Below, in pieces: positions 16,654 to 29,106 of a stretch of DNA of 64,000 nucleotides. This stretch comes from Ectopseudomonas composti (GTDB taxonomy: Bacteria; Pseudomonadota; Gammaproteobacteria; Pseudomonadales; Pseudomonadaceae), in the NCBI RefSeq assembly GCF_900115475.1, contig NZ_FOWP01000003.1, positions 1-64,000 of the forward strand, written 5' to 3'. Position 1 is the stretch's first letter; each line of letters opens with the position of its first letter. The position numbers were made by a program, and so were the translations under genes. The notes beneath the pieces are model-generated. The model saw only the letters and a program-made list of their open reading frames with translations, did no database searches and was not told where the DNA came from.

Positions 16654-19062
16654 CTATGTGTTCGGGGTGCTGCTCAGGCGCAGCGCGTTGAGCACCACCA
16701 GCAGCGAGCTGAGGGACATGCCTACGGCCGCCCAGATCGGTGTGATCCAGCCCAGGGCGGCGAAGGGCAGCACCAAGCCATTGTACAGCGTCGCCCAGGC
16801 AAGGTTTTCGATGATGATGCGACGCGTGCGTTTGGCCAGTTTCAAGCCGTCGACCAGGCTGCCCAGTCGGTTCGACAGCAGCACGGCGTCGGCACTGGTT
16901 TTCGCCAGGTCGGAGGCCGAGCCCATGGCCACGCTGATATCGGCAGCGGCCAGCACCGGTACGTCGTTGACGCCATCGCCGAGCATCAGCACGCGACGCC
17001 CTTCGCTGTGCAGCTGCTTGAGCACTGCCAGCTTGGCATCCGGGGTCAGGCCGCCACGGGCATCTTCGATGCCCAACTGCTGGGCGACTTCGCCCACCAT
17101 CGGTGAGCTGTCGCCGGAGAGCAGGTGAATATGCCAGCCGCGGGCACGGGCTGCAGCAATCAGGGCCGGGGCATCTTCGCGCAGGCGGTCGTCGAGGACG
17201 AACCAGGCCAGTGGTCCCTGTTCATCGCCCAGCAGCAGCCATTGGCCGTGCTCGCCGGCAATAGAGGGCACGGCCTGGCCGCTCAGGGCGCAGACGAAGC
17301 TGGCTTCGCCAATGCGCAGTAGACGGCCGTCGACCCGGCCTTGCAGACCTTGCCCTGGATGACTGTCGACCGACTCCGCCGCGCGCGGCGCCTGGCTGAA
17401 TGCGCGGGCGATGGGGTGTTCCGAGCGATTCTCCAGCGCGGCGGCCAGCGCCAGGCACGCGCCCTCGTCGAGCTCGCGCAGCGGGCGAATGGCCTTGAGC
17501 GTCAGGCGTCCCTCGGTCAGCGTACCGGTCTTGTCCAAGACCAGGGTGTCGATCTGGTTGAGGCCTTCGAGCACATGGCCGCGGGTCAGCAGCATGCCCA
17601 GTTTGTGCAGGGTGCCGGTGGCGGTGGTCAGTGCAGTGGGGGTGGCCAGGGCCAGGGCGCAGGGGCAGGTGGCCACGAGCAGGGCGAGCACGACCCAGAA
17701 GGCGCGGTTGGAGTCGATTTCCCACCAGGCGAAGCCGACCACGGCAGCGGCCACCAGGATAAACAGCAGGAACCATTGCGACACGCGGTCGGCGATTTCC
17801 GCCAGGCGCGGTTTCTCGCTCTGCGCACGCTCCAGCAAACGCACAATGGCCGACAGGCGCGTGGCATCGCCGAGTGCCTGCACTGCGACGGTCAGCGGGC
17901 CTTCGACGTTCAGCGTGCCGGCGGTGACGCTGTCGCCGATGCCGCGCGGCAGCGGCAGGTACTCACCGGTCAGCAGCGACTCGTCGACGCTGGACTGACC
18001 GGCAAGGATGCGGCCGTCGGCGGGAATCAGCGAGCCGGGTTGCACCAGCACCTGTTCGCCCTCATGCAATTCGCTGAGCAGGATGCGCTGGCTTTGGCCG
18101 CTTTCGTCCAGGCGCAGGCAGGAGGCTGGCAACAGCTTGACCAGCTGCGCGGTCGCGGCGGCCGTGCGTTCTCGCGCCCGTCGTTCCAGATAGCGTCCGG
18201 CGAGTAGGAACAGCGCGAACATGCCCACGGCGTCGAAATACAGCTCGCCCTGGCCGGTGATGGTCGACCAGATGCCGGCCACGTAGGCACCGCCGATGGC
18301 CAGCGACACCGATACGTCCATGGTCAGGTGACGGGTGCGCAGGTCGCGCAGGGCACCACGGAAGAACTGACCGCAGCAGTAGAAAACGATCGGCGTGGTG
18401 AGAAACAGGCTGGTCCAGCGCAGGATCTTGTCCAGCTCCGGCGACAGGTCGATGTTGAATTCCGGCCAGGTGGCCATGGTCGCCATCATCACCTGCATCC
18501 ACAGCAGCCCGGCCACGCCCAGCTCGCGCATGCGCCGGCGGTTTTCCGCAGCCAGGCGTTCGGCAGCCTCATCGGCCCGCCAGGGATGCGCGGCGTAGCC
18601 GATACGGCGCAATTCGGCGAGCAGCTTGCTCAGGGGGATCTGGCTGTCCTGCCAGCGAACCTGCAGGCGGTGGTTGGACAGGTTCAGGTGTGCTTCGGCC
18701 ACGCCCGGCACGCCGCGTAGGTGCTTCTCGATCAGCCAGCCGCAGGCGGCGCAACTGATGCCCTCGATCAGCAACTGGGTTTCGCTCAGCTCGCCTTCGT
18801 GCTGGACGAAGGGCTGCTGCACATCACTGCGGTCGTACAGCGCCAACTCGTCAGGCAGTGCTGCGGGTAATACCTGCGGGTTGGCGGCGTTCTCGCTGCG
18901 ATGGCTGTAGTAGTGCTCCAGGCCGCCGGCAACGATGGCTTCGGCCACGGCCTGGCAGCCGGGGCAGCACATCTCGCGAGTCTGGCCGAGCACGTCGGCA
19001 CGGAACTGGCTGCCGGCAGGAACCGGCAGGCCGCAGTGGTAGCAAGGAGTCGGGGCGGGCAT
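16654..19062 (-). CDS. ccoI: Cu+-exporting P1B-type ATPase for cbb3 assembly
   Basis: The 802-residue ATPase has N-terminal Cys clusters (CYHCG, CCPGC) and an HMA-type CAACGW site, eight predicted membrane helices, the CPC ion-binding motif in TCPCALALA, phosphorylation site DKTGTLTEG and hinge GDGVNDVPVL. It belongs to the CcoI/FixI/CopA2 group, which export Cu(I) to the periplasm for cbb3 oxidase metallation rather than for bulk copper resistance. It lies nine bases after ccoH. Confidence 0.95.
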   Translation of the reverse strand: MPAPTPCYHCGLPVPAGSQFRADVLGQTREMCCPGCQAVAEAIVAGGLEHYYSHRSENAANPQVLPAALPDELALYDRSDVQQPFVQHEGELSETQLLIEGISCAACGWLIEKHLRGVPGVAEAHLNLSNHRLQVRWQDSQIPLSKLLAELRRIGYAAHPWRADEAAERLAAENRRRMRELGVAGLLWMQVMMATMATWPEFNIDLSPELDKILRWTSLFLTTPIVFYCCGQFFRGALRDLRTRHLTMDVSVSLAIGGAYVAGIWSTITGQGELYFDAVGMFALFLLAGRYLERRARERTAAATAQLVKLLPASCLRLDESGQSQRILLSELHEGEQVLVQPGSLIPADGRILAGQSSVDESLLTGEYLPLPRGIGDSVTAGTLNVEGPLTVAVQALGDATRLSAIVRLLERAQSEKPRLAEIADRVSQWFLLFILVAAAVVGFAWWEIDSNRAFWVVLALLVATCPCALALATPTALTTATGTLHKLGMLLTRGHVLEGLNQIDTLVLDKTGTLTEGRLTLKAIRPLRELDEGACLALAAALENRSEHPIARAFSQAPRAAESVDSHPGQGLQGRVDGRLLRIGEASFVCALSGQAVPSIAGEHGQWLLLGDEQGPLAWFVLDDRLREDAPALIAAARARGWHIHLLSGDSSPMVGEVAQQLGIEDARGGLTPDAKLAVLKQLHSEGRRVLMLGDGVNDVPVLAAADISVAMGSASDLAKTSADAVLLSNRLGSLVDGLKLAKRTRRIIIENLAWATLYNGLVLPFAALGWITPIWAAVGMSLSSLLVVLNALRLSSTPNT

Positions 19063-19070
19063 TGGCGGGA

Positions 19071-19589
19071 TCAGTAGGAGGGGTTGTCACCGATCATGAT
19101 GGTCTGGCCACCGGTGATGTTTTCTTCCTCGAACAGGCGCCAGTTCTGGCTGCCTTCCTGACCGAGCAGCTCGACGAAGCGACGACCGCTGACCTCGTCG
19201 ACCATCTGTCCACGGTACTGACCGTCAGCAGCCGGTTGCAGGATCACGCGGCGGTCACGCTCAGGCTGGGTTGGCGAAATCAGATTGAGGACAATCTGCT
19301 GCGGTCGGCTGTTGCCTTCCAATGTCAGGCTGGCGACACCGGTGGCGTTGTCCAGTACCAGTTCGCCATGCAACTGCAGACGCTCGGCCAGCTTCTCGCG
19401 CTCGAGCGACTGGTTGATGCCTTTGCCGACGTCGTAATAGTCATCGGAAATCAGGCCCGGTGGATTCTTGGTGGCGATGGTGAGCAGGGTCAGGCCCTGC
19501 ACTACCGAATAGCCCAACAGGAACAGGATGAACCAGGGCCAGAACTGCTTGTACCAGGGTTTGACGGGCGATGAGGTTTGCTCGGTCAT
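19071..19589 (-). CDS. ccoH: cbb3 oxidase assembly protein CcoH (FixH)
   Basis: The 172-residue protein has one N-terminal membrane helix (about residues 15-38) and a periplasmic FixH domain with PPGLISDDYYDVGKGINQ, the conserved FixH signature. It interacts with CcoN and CcoP during cbb3 assembly. An upstream extension in frame lies inside ccoG and is rejected. Spacing to ccoG is 13 bases. Confidence 0.93.
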   Translation of the reverse strand: MTEQTSSPVKPWYKQFWPWFILFLLGYSVVQGLTLLTIATKNPPGLISDDYYDVGKGINQSLEREKLAERLQLHGELVLDNATGVASLTLEGNSRPQQIVLNLISPTQPERDRRVILQPAADGQYRGQMVDEVSGRRFVELLGQEGSQNWRLFEEENITGGQTIMIGDNPSY

Positions 19590-19602
19590 GCGTTTTCCGT
19601 TG

Positions 19603-21015
19603 TCAGCGGACGCTTGGGCCGATGAAACGGCTGTCGGCGTCATTCTTGATACTGGGGTCATCCGCGGATTGTACGTGGAAGACGATGTTGTTGGCGCTTG
19701 ACGGCAGCTTCTCCGGTGCCATGGACAGCTCGACCGGGAAGGAATAGACCTCACCCGCCAGAGCGCGCACTTCGCGCTTGCCTTCGTAGACCAGGCCGTC
19801 GAGGCCGTCGGCGCTGATCACGTAAGTCATGTCGCGCTGCGCCTTGTTCATGATCTTCAGGGTGTAGACGTTCTCGATGTGGCCGCGCTCGTTCTCGCGG
19901 AACAGCACGCGATCTTTCAGTACGTCCAGCTCCACCAGCGGCCGATTGGCCACGGCCCAGGCGAACAGACCCATCATCGCTGCCAGCGCGACAGCGTACC
20001 CGATCAGGCGCGGGCGCAGCAGGTGGGTCTGGCGGCCAGACAGGTTGTGTTCAGTGGTGTAGCTGATCAGCCCTTTGGGGTAGTTCATCTTGTCCATGAT
20101 GTCGTCGCAGGCGTCGATGCACGCGGCGCAGCCGATGCATTCGATCTGCAGGCCATCACGGATGTCGATGCCGGTGGGGCAGACCTGCACACACATCTTG
20201 CAGTCGATGCAGTCGCCGAGGCCCTGTGCCTTGTAGTCGGCGTCTTTCTTGCGCGGCCCGCGCGATTCACCGCGACGCGGATCGTAGGAGACGATCAGGG
20301 TGTCCTGGTCGAACATCACGCTCTGGAAGCGTGCGTAGGGACACATGTAGATGCACACCTGCTCGCGCAGGTAGCCGGCGTTGCCGTAGGTGGCGAGGGT
20401 GAAAAAACCGATCCAGAAATAGGCCCAGCCGCTGGCCTCCAGGGTGAAGATCTCGATCACCAGATCACGAATCGGCGTGAAGTAGCCAACGAAGGTGATC
20501 GCGGTCAACAGCGACACGCCCACCCAGATGCCATGCTTGGCCAGCTTGCGCCCCAGTTTCTTGCCGCTCATGGGTTGCTTGTCCAGCTTCATGCGCTGGT
20601 TGCGGTCACCCTCGGTGACTTTCTCCGCCCACATGAATACCCAGGTGAACACGCTCTGCGGGCAGGTGTAACCACACCAGACACGGCCGGCGAACACGGT
20701 GATGAAGAACAGGCCGAAGGCGCAGATGATCAGCAGCCAGGACAGCAGCATGAAGTCCTGCGGCCAGTAGGTGGCGCTGAAGATGTGGAATTTGCGTTCG
20801 GGGAGGTTCCACCAGACCGCCTGACGGCCGTTCCAGCTCAGCCACACCGTGCCGAAGAAGAGAATGAAGAGGAGGGCGCCGCCAGCGACGCGCAGGTTGC
20901 GAAACAGGCCGGTGAACGCGCGGGTATAGATCTTCTCGCGGCTGGCGTAGAGATCAACGCTGGCATTCTTGGCAGAAGGAGGGGTGACGTCCTGGACGGG
21001 AATCTGTTCGCTCAT
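19603..21015 (-). CDS. ccoG: cbb3 assembly ferredoxin-like protein CcoG (RdxA/FixG)
   Basis: The 470-residue membrane protein has about five helices and two [4Fe-4S] motifs: CIDCKMCVQVCPTG and CIGCAACIDACD. A C-terminal Ig-like domain follows. CcoG reduces Cu(II) to Cu(I) for delivery to cbb3 oxidase (known for the Rhodobacter family member). The ATG at 21015 is preferred over the in-frame TTG at 21018. It leads the ccoG-H-I-S operon, with an Anr-like palindrome upstream. Confidence 0.95.
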   Translation of the reverse strand: MSEQIPVQDVTPPSAKNASVDLYASREKIYTRAFTGLFRNLRVAGGALLFILFFGTVWLSWNGRQAVWWNLPERKFHIFSATYWPQDFMLLSWLLIICAFGLFFITVFAGRVWCGYTCPQSVFTWVFMWAEKVTEGDRNQRMKLDKQPMSGKKLGRKLAKHGIWVGVSLLTAITFVGYFTPIRDLVIEIFTLEASGWAYFWIGFFTLATYGNAGYLREQVCIYMCPYARFQSVMFDQDTLIVSYDPRRGESRGPRKKDADYKAQGLGDCIDCKMCVQVCPTGIDIRDGLQIECIGCAACIDACDDIMDKMNYPKGLISYTTEHNLSGRQTHLLRPRLIGYAVALAAMMGLFAWAVANRPLVELDVLKDRVLFRENERGHIENVYTLKIMNKAQRDMTYVISADGLDGLVYEGKREVRALAGEVYSFPVELSMAPEKLPSSANNIVFHVQSADDPSIKNDADSRFIGPSVR

Positions 21016-21106
21016 CAATGCATACCACGGCGGTTGGTTGGCAGCCCGGGCCGATACATGCCGGTCAGGGTCAGTTCACGATCACTATATGGTACGCCTG
21101 AAAGAC

Positions 21107-21144
21107 AACGCCCGGGTGCGACCAGCAGTCGCGACCCGGGCGTT
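21107..21144 (-). terminator. Strong hairpin after ccoP1
   Basis: AACGCCCGGGT (21107-21117) and ACCCGGGCGTT (21134-21144) are perfect 11-base arms, with inner GCGAC/GTCGC pairing. It lies between the ccoNOQP1 end and ccoG and could end the oxidase transcript. The T tract is weak. Confidence 0.65.
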
Positions 21145-21146
21145 CA

Positions 21147-21160
21147 TTGACCCTTGTCAA
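21147..21160. promoter_or_regulatory. Anr-like palindrome between ccoP1 and ccoG
   Basis: TTGACCCTTGTCAA is a perfect TTGAC-N4-GTCAA dyad, 138 bases from the ccoG start. The hairpin at 21107-21144 lies between it and the gene. The best -10 candidate, TATAGT on the minus strand at 21084-21089, would place the site near -76. Confidence 0.5.
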
Positions 21161-21175
21161 AAGAGTCGTCTGTGC

Positions 21176-22171
21176 TTACTGCTCTTGTGCCTTGTGCGAC
21201 AGGCTGTAGACGTAGGCAGCCAGCAGGTGCACCTTGTCGTTGCCGAGGAATGCTTCCTGGGCCGGCATCTTGCCGTGACGACCGTAGCGGATGCTCTGCT
21301 GCAGTTGTGCGTAGCTGCTGCCGTAGATGAACGCTGCCGGGTTGGTCAGGTTCGGTGCGCCCATGGCTGGGGTGCCCTTGCCGTCGGCGCCGTGGCAGGC
21401 GAAGCAGGTACCGGCGAAGACCTTCTGGCCTGCCTCGATATCAGCTTCCACGCCTTCCGGCAGTTGACGACCGCCCAGTTGGGTCAGGACGTAGGCGGCG
21501 ACGTTGCGCACGCCGTCTTCGCCGATGGCCGGGCCTTGGGCTGGCATGGCGCCTTCGCGACCCTTGAGGATGGTGGTCTTGATGGTTTCCGGCTCGCCGC
21601 CCCAGCGCCACTCGTTGTCGGTCAGGTTGGGGAAGCCGTAGCTACCCTTGGCGTCGGAACCGTGGCACACGGAGCAGTTGGAGGCGAACAGGCGGCCACC
21701 CATTTTCAGGGCTTGCTCGTCCTTGGCCACTTCCTCGATCGGCATGGCGGCGTACTTGGCGAACAGTGGGCCGTATTGCTCATCGGCGCGCGCCATTTCC
21801 TTTTCCCACTGGTGCACGCCGGTCCAGCCAGCGTGACGCATGGAGCCGTCAGCGATCTGTACACCAGCAGCGAAAGGCGTTTCTTTTTCGCTGTCGACGT
21901 AGTCGTAGCCCGGCAGCAGGCCTTTCCAGTTACCCAGGCCTGGGTACAGGGCGAGGTAGCCGAGGGCGAAGATGATGGTCGCGACGAACAGCATGAACCA
22001 CCACTTCGGCAGCGGGTTGTCATACTCCTCGATGCCGTCGAAGCTGTGGCCGACGGTTTCTTCGGTGGTTTCCTGGCGCTGACCCTTGCGGGTGCCGAAG
22101 ATCAGCCAGGTCAGGGCGAAGATGGTGCCCAGAGACAGAATGGTTACGTACCAACTCCAGAACGTGGTCAT
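21176..22171 (-). CDS. ccoP1: cbb3 oxidase subunit CcoP, first copy (diheme cytochrome c)
   Basis: The 331-residue protein has two N-terminal membrane helices and two heme c motifs, CSVCH and CFACH, each followed by an axial Met region. It passes electrons from periplasmic cytochromes to CcoO/CcoN. Compared with the second copy (24759-25685) it has about 23 extra residues after the second helix (from [17 protein letters not shown]). Its start overlaps the ccoQ1 stop. Confidence 0.96.
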   Translation of the reverse strand: MTTFWSWYVTILSLGTIFALTWLIFGTRKGQRQETTEETVGHSFDGIEEYDNPLPKWWFMLFVATIIFALGYLALYPGLGNWKGLLPGYDYVDSEKETPFAAGVQIADGSMRHAGWTGVHQWEKEMARADEQYGPLFAKYAAMPIEEVAKDEQALKMGGRLFASNCSVCHGSDAKGSYGFPNLTDNEWRWGGEPETIKTTILKGREGAMPAQGPAIGEDGVRNVAAYVLTQLGGRQLPEGVEADIEAGQKVFAGTCFACHGADGKGTPAMGAPNLTNPAAFIYGSSYAQLQQSIRYGRHGKMPAQEAFLGNDKVHLLAAYVYSLSHKAQEQ

Positions 22172-22356
22172 TGGTTATTGCTCCTGGAAGAGTCTTGATC
22201 GCGCTTGGACTCGGGCTTGGGATCGTCGGCGAAGGGCAGGTTGGCTGCTTCGTCGAAGCTCGATTTGCGCTTGCTGCTGTAAGCCCAGAGCACTACGCCA
22301 ATGAAGGCGATGAAAACCACCGCCGTACCGATGCCGCGAATCATCCCGATGTCCAT
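22168..22356 (-). CDS. ccoQ1: cbb3 oxidase small subunit CcoQ, first copy
   Basis: The 62-residue protein has a single helix (about residues 10-27, [15 protein letters not shown]) and a charged tail with [10 protein letters not shown], the CcoQ signature. It stabilises the cbb3 complex. It overlaps ccoP1 by four bases and lies six bases after ccoO1. Confidence 0.93.
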   Translation of the reverse strand: MDIGMIRGIGTAVVFIAFIGVVLWAYSSKRKSSFDEAANLPFADDPKPESKRDQDSSRSNNQ

Positions 22357-22362
22357 AGCGTC

Positions 22363-22970
22363 TTACCGTTTGTTCTTGATGGAAGTACCGAGAACCTGGA
22401 GGTACGCAACCAGCGCATCCATTTCGGTATTGCCTTTCACTGCATCGCGAGCACCGGCGATATCTTCGTCGGTGTAGGGGATGCCGAAGCCACGCATGAC
22501 TTCCATCTTGTTCGCGGTGTCGCGACCGTCGAGCTTGTTCTCAACCAGCCATGGGTAGGCAGGCATTTTCGACTCGGGCACGACGTTGCGCGGGTTGTAC
22601 AGGTGGGCGCGATGCCACTCGTCCGAGTAACGACCGCCAACACGGGCCAGGTCCGGACCGGTACGCTTGGAACCCCACAGGAAAGGGTGATCCCAGACGC
22701 TTTCGCCGGCGACGGAGTAGTGGCCGTAACGTTCGGTTTCGGCGCGGAACGGGCGGATCATCTGCGAGTGGCAACCGACGCAGCCTTCACGGATGTAGAT
22801 GTCGCGGCCTTCCAGTTGCATCGCGGTGTAGGGCTTGAGGCCCTCCACCGGCTCGTTGGTGACGTCCTGGAAGAACAGCGGGACGATCTGGGTCAGGCCA
22901 CCGATGCTGACGGCAATCACCATCAGCAGCGCCATCAGGCCGATATTCTTCTCGATGATTTCGTGTTTCA

Positions 22971-22971
<1 letters not shown>
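22363..22971 (-). CDS. ccoO1: cbb3 oxidase subunit CcoO, first copy (monoheme cytochrome c)
   Basis: The 202-residue protein has an N-terminal anchor helix (about 9-29) and one heme c site CVGCHSQM, followed by the RYGHYS and [15 protein letters not shown] segments conserved in CcoO/FixO. It shuttles electrons to the CcoN heme b. Its ATG overlaps the ccoN1 stop codon, so translation is coupled. Confidence 0.97.
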
Positions 22972-24758
<1,787 letters not shown>

Positions 24759-25685
24759 TTACTTACTTGCGCCCTGGCTCAGCTTGAGCACGTAGGCGGC
24801 CAGCAGGTGGGCCTTGTCATTGCCGAGGAAGTCACCCTGGGCCGGCATGTTGCCGCTGCGACCATAGCGGATGGTTTGTTGCAGCTGAGCGAAGCTGCTG
24901 CCGTAGATGAACGCGCTGGGTTGGGTCAGGTTCGGTGCGCCCATCACTGGCATGCCGGTGCCGGCCGGCGTGTGGCAAGCAGAGCAGATAGTGGCGAAAA
25001 TCTGCTTGCCGGCAGCGATGTCGGCCTGAGCGTCTTCCGGCAGCTCGCGGCCGCCGAGTTCGGTGAGGACGTAGGCAGCGACATTGCGTACGCCATCTTC
25101 GCCGATCACCGGACCTTGCGCCGGCATCATGCCCATACGGCCATGCATGATGGTGGTCTTGATGGTCTCCGGCTCGCCGCCCCAGCGCCAACTGCTGTCT
25201 GCCAGGTTGGGGAAACCGTAGCTGCCCTTGGCATCTGAGCCGTGGCAGACCGCGCAGTTGGAGGCGAACAGGCGACCGCCCATTTTCAGTGCGCGCTCGT
25301 CCTTGGCCACTTCTTCGATGGGCATGGCAGCATATTTGGCGAAGATCGGACCGTATTGCTCATCGGCACGATTCATCTCGCGCTGCCACTGGTTGACCTG
25401 GGTCCAGCCATCCTCATAGCCCGGCAGCAGGCCCTTGAAGTTACCCAGGCCCGGATACAGCAGCAGGTAGAAGACGGAAAACACCAGGGTGCCGAGAAAT
25501 AGCATGAACCACCACTTGGGCAGCGGGTTGTCATATTCCTCGATGCCATCGAAGGCATGGCCCATGGTCTGTTCGGTCGGGCTCTTGTGCACTTCGCTCT
25601 TGCGAGTGGCGAAGATCAGCCAGAACAGGGCGACCATGGTGCCGAGGGTCAGCAGGGTGATGTACCAACTCCAGAAGGTGGTCAT
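24759..25685 (-). CDS. ccoP2: cbb3 oxidase subunit CcoP, second copy
   Basis: The 308-residue diheme cytochrome has heme motifs CAVCH and CSACH and the same two-helix N terminus as CcoP1. It lacks the short periplasmic insertion of CcoP1 ([11 protein letters not shown] here). The second heme domain is also more diverged (TPAGTGMPV). These differences may set which donor cytochrome or partner subunit is used. Its ATG overlaps the ccoQ2 stop. Confidence 0.96.
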   Translation of the reverse strand: MTTFWSWYITLLTLGTMVALFWLIFATRKSEVHKSPTEQTMGHAFDGIEEYDNPLPKWWFMLFLGTLVFSVFYLLLYPGLGNFKGLLPGYEDGWTQVNQWQREMNRADEQYGPIFAKYAAMPIEEVAKDERALKMGGRLFASNCAVCHGSDAKGSYGFPNLADSSWRWGGEPETIKTTIMHGRMGMMPAQGPVIGEDGVRNVAAYVLTELGGRELPEDAQADIAAGKQIFATICSACHTPAGTGMPVMGAPNLTQPSAFIYGSSFAQLQQTIRYGRSGNMPAQGDFLGNDKAHLLAAYVLKLSQGASK

Positions 25686-25861
25686 GCTTGGGTCCTCGAA
25701 ACGGCGGGCTTGGGCTCATCGGCGAAGGGCAGGTTGGCGGCTTCGGCGAAGGCGTCGCGGCGTTTGCCGCTGTAGGCCCAGAGGGTGACGGCGGTGAAGG
25801 CGATCAGGACCAGCGCGGTGCCTAGGCCGCGCAGGGTGCCGATATCGATAAGCTCGAACAT
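25682..25861 (-). CDS. ccoQ2: cbb3 oxidase small subunit CcoQ, second copy
   Basis: The 59-residue protein starts [17 protein letters not shown], has one membrane helix and ends with [13 protein letters not shown] like CcoQ1. The ATG at 25861 is chosen because the longer open frame upstream lies inside ccoO2. It overlaps ccoP2 by four bases and follows ccoO2 after five bases. Confidence 0.92.
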   Translation of the reverse strand: MFELIDIGTLRGLGTALVLIAFTAVTLWAYSGKRRDAFAEAANLPFADEPKPAVSRTQA

Positions 25862-25866
25862 GGCAC

Positions 25867-26474
25867 TCACCTCTTGTTCTTCACGGCGGTGCCAAGCACC
25901 TGTAGGTAGGCGACCAGAGCATCCATCTCGCTCTTGCCCTTGACCGCATCGCTGGCCCCGGCGATGTCTGCTTCGCTGTAGGGCACGCCCAATGTGCGCA
26001 GCGCGCTCATCTTCTTGGCGGTGTCCTTGCCATCGAGTGCGTGCTCCACCAACCAGGGGTAGGCGGGCATGATCGACTCCGGCACGACGTTGCGCGGGTT
26101 GTACAGGTGGGCGCGGTGCCACTCGTCCGAGTAGCGGCCGCCAACACGAGCCAGGTCCGGACCGGTACGCTTGGAACCCCACAGGAAGGGGTGGTCCCAG
26201 ACGCTTTCACCAGCCACGGAGTAGTGGCCGTAACGTTCGGTTTCGGCGCGGAACGGGCGGATCATCTGCGAGTGGCAGCCGACGCAGCCTTCGCGGATGT
26301 AGATGTCGCGGCCTTCCAGTTGCAGCGCGTTGTACGGCTTGAGGCCGTCCACCGGCTCATTGGTGACGTCCTGGAAGAACAGCGGGACGATCTGCGTCAG
26401 GCCACCGATGCTGACCGCCAGGATCATCACCAGGGCCATCAGGCCGATGTTCTTCTCGAGAATCTCGTGTTTCA

Positions 26475-26475
<1 letters not shown>
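25867..26475 (-). CDS. ccoO2: cbb3 oxidase subunit CcoO, second copy
   Basis: The 202-residue protein is nearly identical to CcoO1 through the heme site CVGCHSQM and the ERYGHYS block. Differences concentrate in the last 60 residues. The start at 26475 overlaps the ccoN2 stop. Retention of near identity suggests gene conversion or strong constraint between the tandem operons. Confidence 0.96.
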
Positions 26476-27914
<1,439 letters not shown>

Positions 27915-28015
27915 GTCTGGGCTTCCATCCACGGTTATGGCAGAGCGGCCGATAACCGTGGTGGCCGCAGGCATGAGCGAGCCACGGACACCACGGATAT
28001 CGACGCGAGGCAAGC

Positions 28016-28690
28016 ATGAGCAAAGGGCCATCTAGGTTTATTGACGCGGGTCAATGTGAGCAGGGACTACCCTGGCTGTGGGACGAACCGCCGCAGGCGG
28101 CATCGAGCACGTTGATCCTCGCCCATGGCGCGGGCGCGCCGATGGACAGTCCGTTCATGCAGACCATGGCTCAGGGCCTGGCAGAGCGGGGCGTGCGCGT
28201 GGTGCGCTTCGAGTTTGCCTACATGGCGCAGCGGCGGGTGGATGGGCGCAAACGGCCGCCCAATCCTCAGGCGCAACTGCTGCAACAATGGCGCGATGTG
28301 CATGCCCAGGTGCGCCAACGGGTCGCAGGACCGCTGGCTATCGGCGGCAAGTCCATGGGCGGGCGCATGGCCAGCCTGCTGGCAGACGAGTTGCAGGTGT
28401 CCGCTCTGGTGTGTCTCGGCTATCCCTTCTATGCCGCGGGCAAGCCCGAAAAGCCGCGCGTTGCCCATCTGGCTGAACTGCGCACGCCAACGCTGTTCAT
28501 CCAAGGAGAACGCGATGCCCTGGGCAATCGGGAGACCGTCGCGGGTTATGCGCTTTCAGCGGCCATCGAGTTGCACTGGTTACAGGCAGCCGATCATGAA
28601 CTCAAGCCATTGAAGGTGTCCGGCTTCAGCCATGAGCATCACCTCGAGGCGGCGCAGGCAGTGATCGCAGCTTATCTTTGTCCGGACTGA
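28016..28690 (+). CDS. Alpha/beta-hydrolase family protein (KANL3/TEX30-like)
   Basis: The 224-residue cytoplasmic protein shows [17 protein letters not shown], nucleophile elbow GGKSMGGRM and late acidic/His motifs ([15 protein letters not shown]). These fit the KANL3/TEX30 hydrolase family, whose substrates are mostly unknown. It diverges from ccoN2; GAGGC precedes the ATG. Its first codons contain the Anr-type palindrome that probably serves ccoN2, so expression of the two genes could be linked. Confidence 0.85.
   Translation: MSKGPSRFIDAGQCEQGLPWLWDEPPQAASSTLILAHGAGAPMDSPFMQTMAQGLAERGVRVVRFEFAYMAQRRVDGRKRPPNPQAQLLQQWRDVHAQVRQRVAGPLAIGGKSMGGRMASLLADELQVSALVCLGYPFYAAGKPEKPRVAHLAELRTPTLFIQGERDALGNRETVAGYALSAAIELHWLQAADHELKPLKVSGFSHEHHLEAAQAVIAAYLCPD
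28041..28054. promoter_or_regulatory. Anr/FNR box for ccoNOQP2, inside the 5' end of the divergent gene
   Basis: TTGACGCGGGTCAA is a perfect TTGAC-N4-GTCAA dyad. It lies 127 bases upstream of the ccoN2 ATG and within codons 9-13 of the divergent hydrolase gene. Confidence 0.75.
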
Positions 28691-28713
28691 CGGAGCGCTT
28701 CGCGCACTTGCAA

Positions 28714-28776
28714 GTGGCCCGGATGAAATCCGGGGATTTGCTCTAACAACCCGCCCCGGGATTTCATCCTAGCTAC
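28714..28776. repeat. Degenerate REP palindrome
   Basis: GTGGCCCGGATGAAATCC (from 28714) and GGATTTCATCCTAGCTAC (to 28776) form imperfect inverted arms related to the perfect copy at 15669-15693. The rest of the 28691-28986 spacer shows no gene; GACCG-TT-CGGTC at 28833-28844 is a small extra palindrome. Confidence 0.65.
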
Positions 28777-28986
28777 ATCGATTCATTCAGACACTTTTTA
28801 CTCGCGTGGCCGCTGTAAAAGCGGTTGCGCTCGACCGTTCGGTCACGCAATGTGACAGCTAAGTGTCCAGGCCCGTTTTAGGGCGGACGTTGCAGTCTTT
28901 CTGCCTGCATGGGTGAGCGACTGGCTGCCCTGCACGGCGCGCTGTGCCACGCAATGGGGCGGTGCGTCATGACGAGAACATGACAA

Positions 28987-29003
28987 TGCACCTAAATGGT
29001 GCG
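28987..29003. promoter_or_regulatory. NtrC-like binding site
   Basis: TGCACCTAAATGGTGCG resembles the NtrC consensus TGCACCA-N3-TGGTGCA with two mismatches. It is about 90 bases ahead of the start predicted for the following sigma-54 promoter, a normal distance for an enhancer. Confidence 0.65.
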
Positions 29004-29054
29004 TAATGTTTTTATTTTGTATGTAAGTTGTTGATATTAAAGGAATAATAGTGC

Positions 29055-29070
29055 TGGCTCGGGCCTTGCA
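29055..29070 (+). promoter_or_regulatory. Sigma-54 (-24/-12) promoter of the ATP-grasp operon
   Basis: TGGCTCGGGCCTTGCA matches TGGCACG-N4-TTGCW except A5 to T, with GG and GC exactly twelve bases apart. Transcription should begin near 29081, 26 bases before the ATG. Confidence 0.75.
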
Positions 29071-29106
29071 GAGGATGCTGCAAGTCCGGGTGACAAGGAG
29101 TACGGC

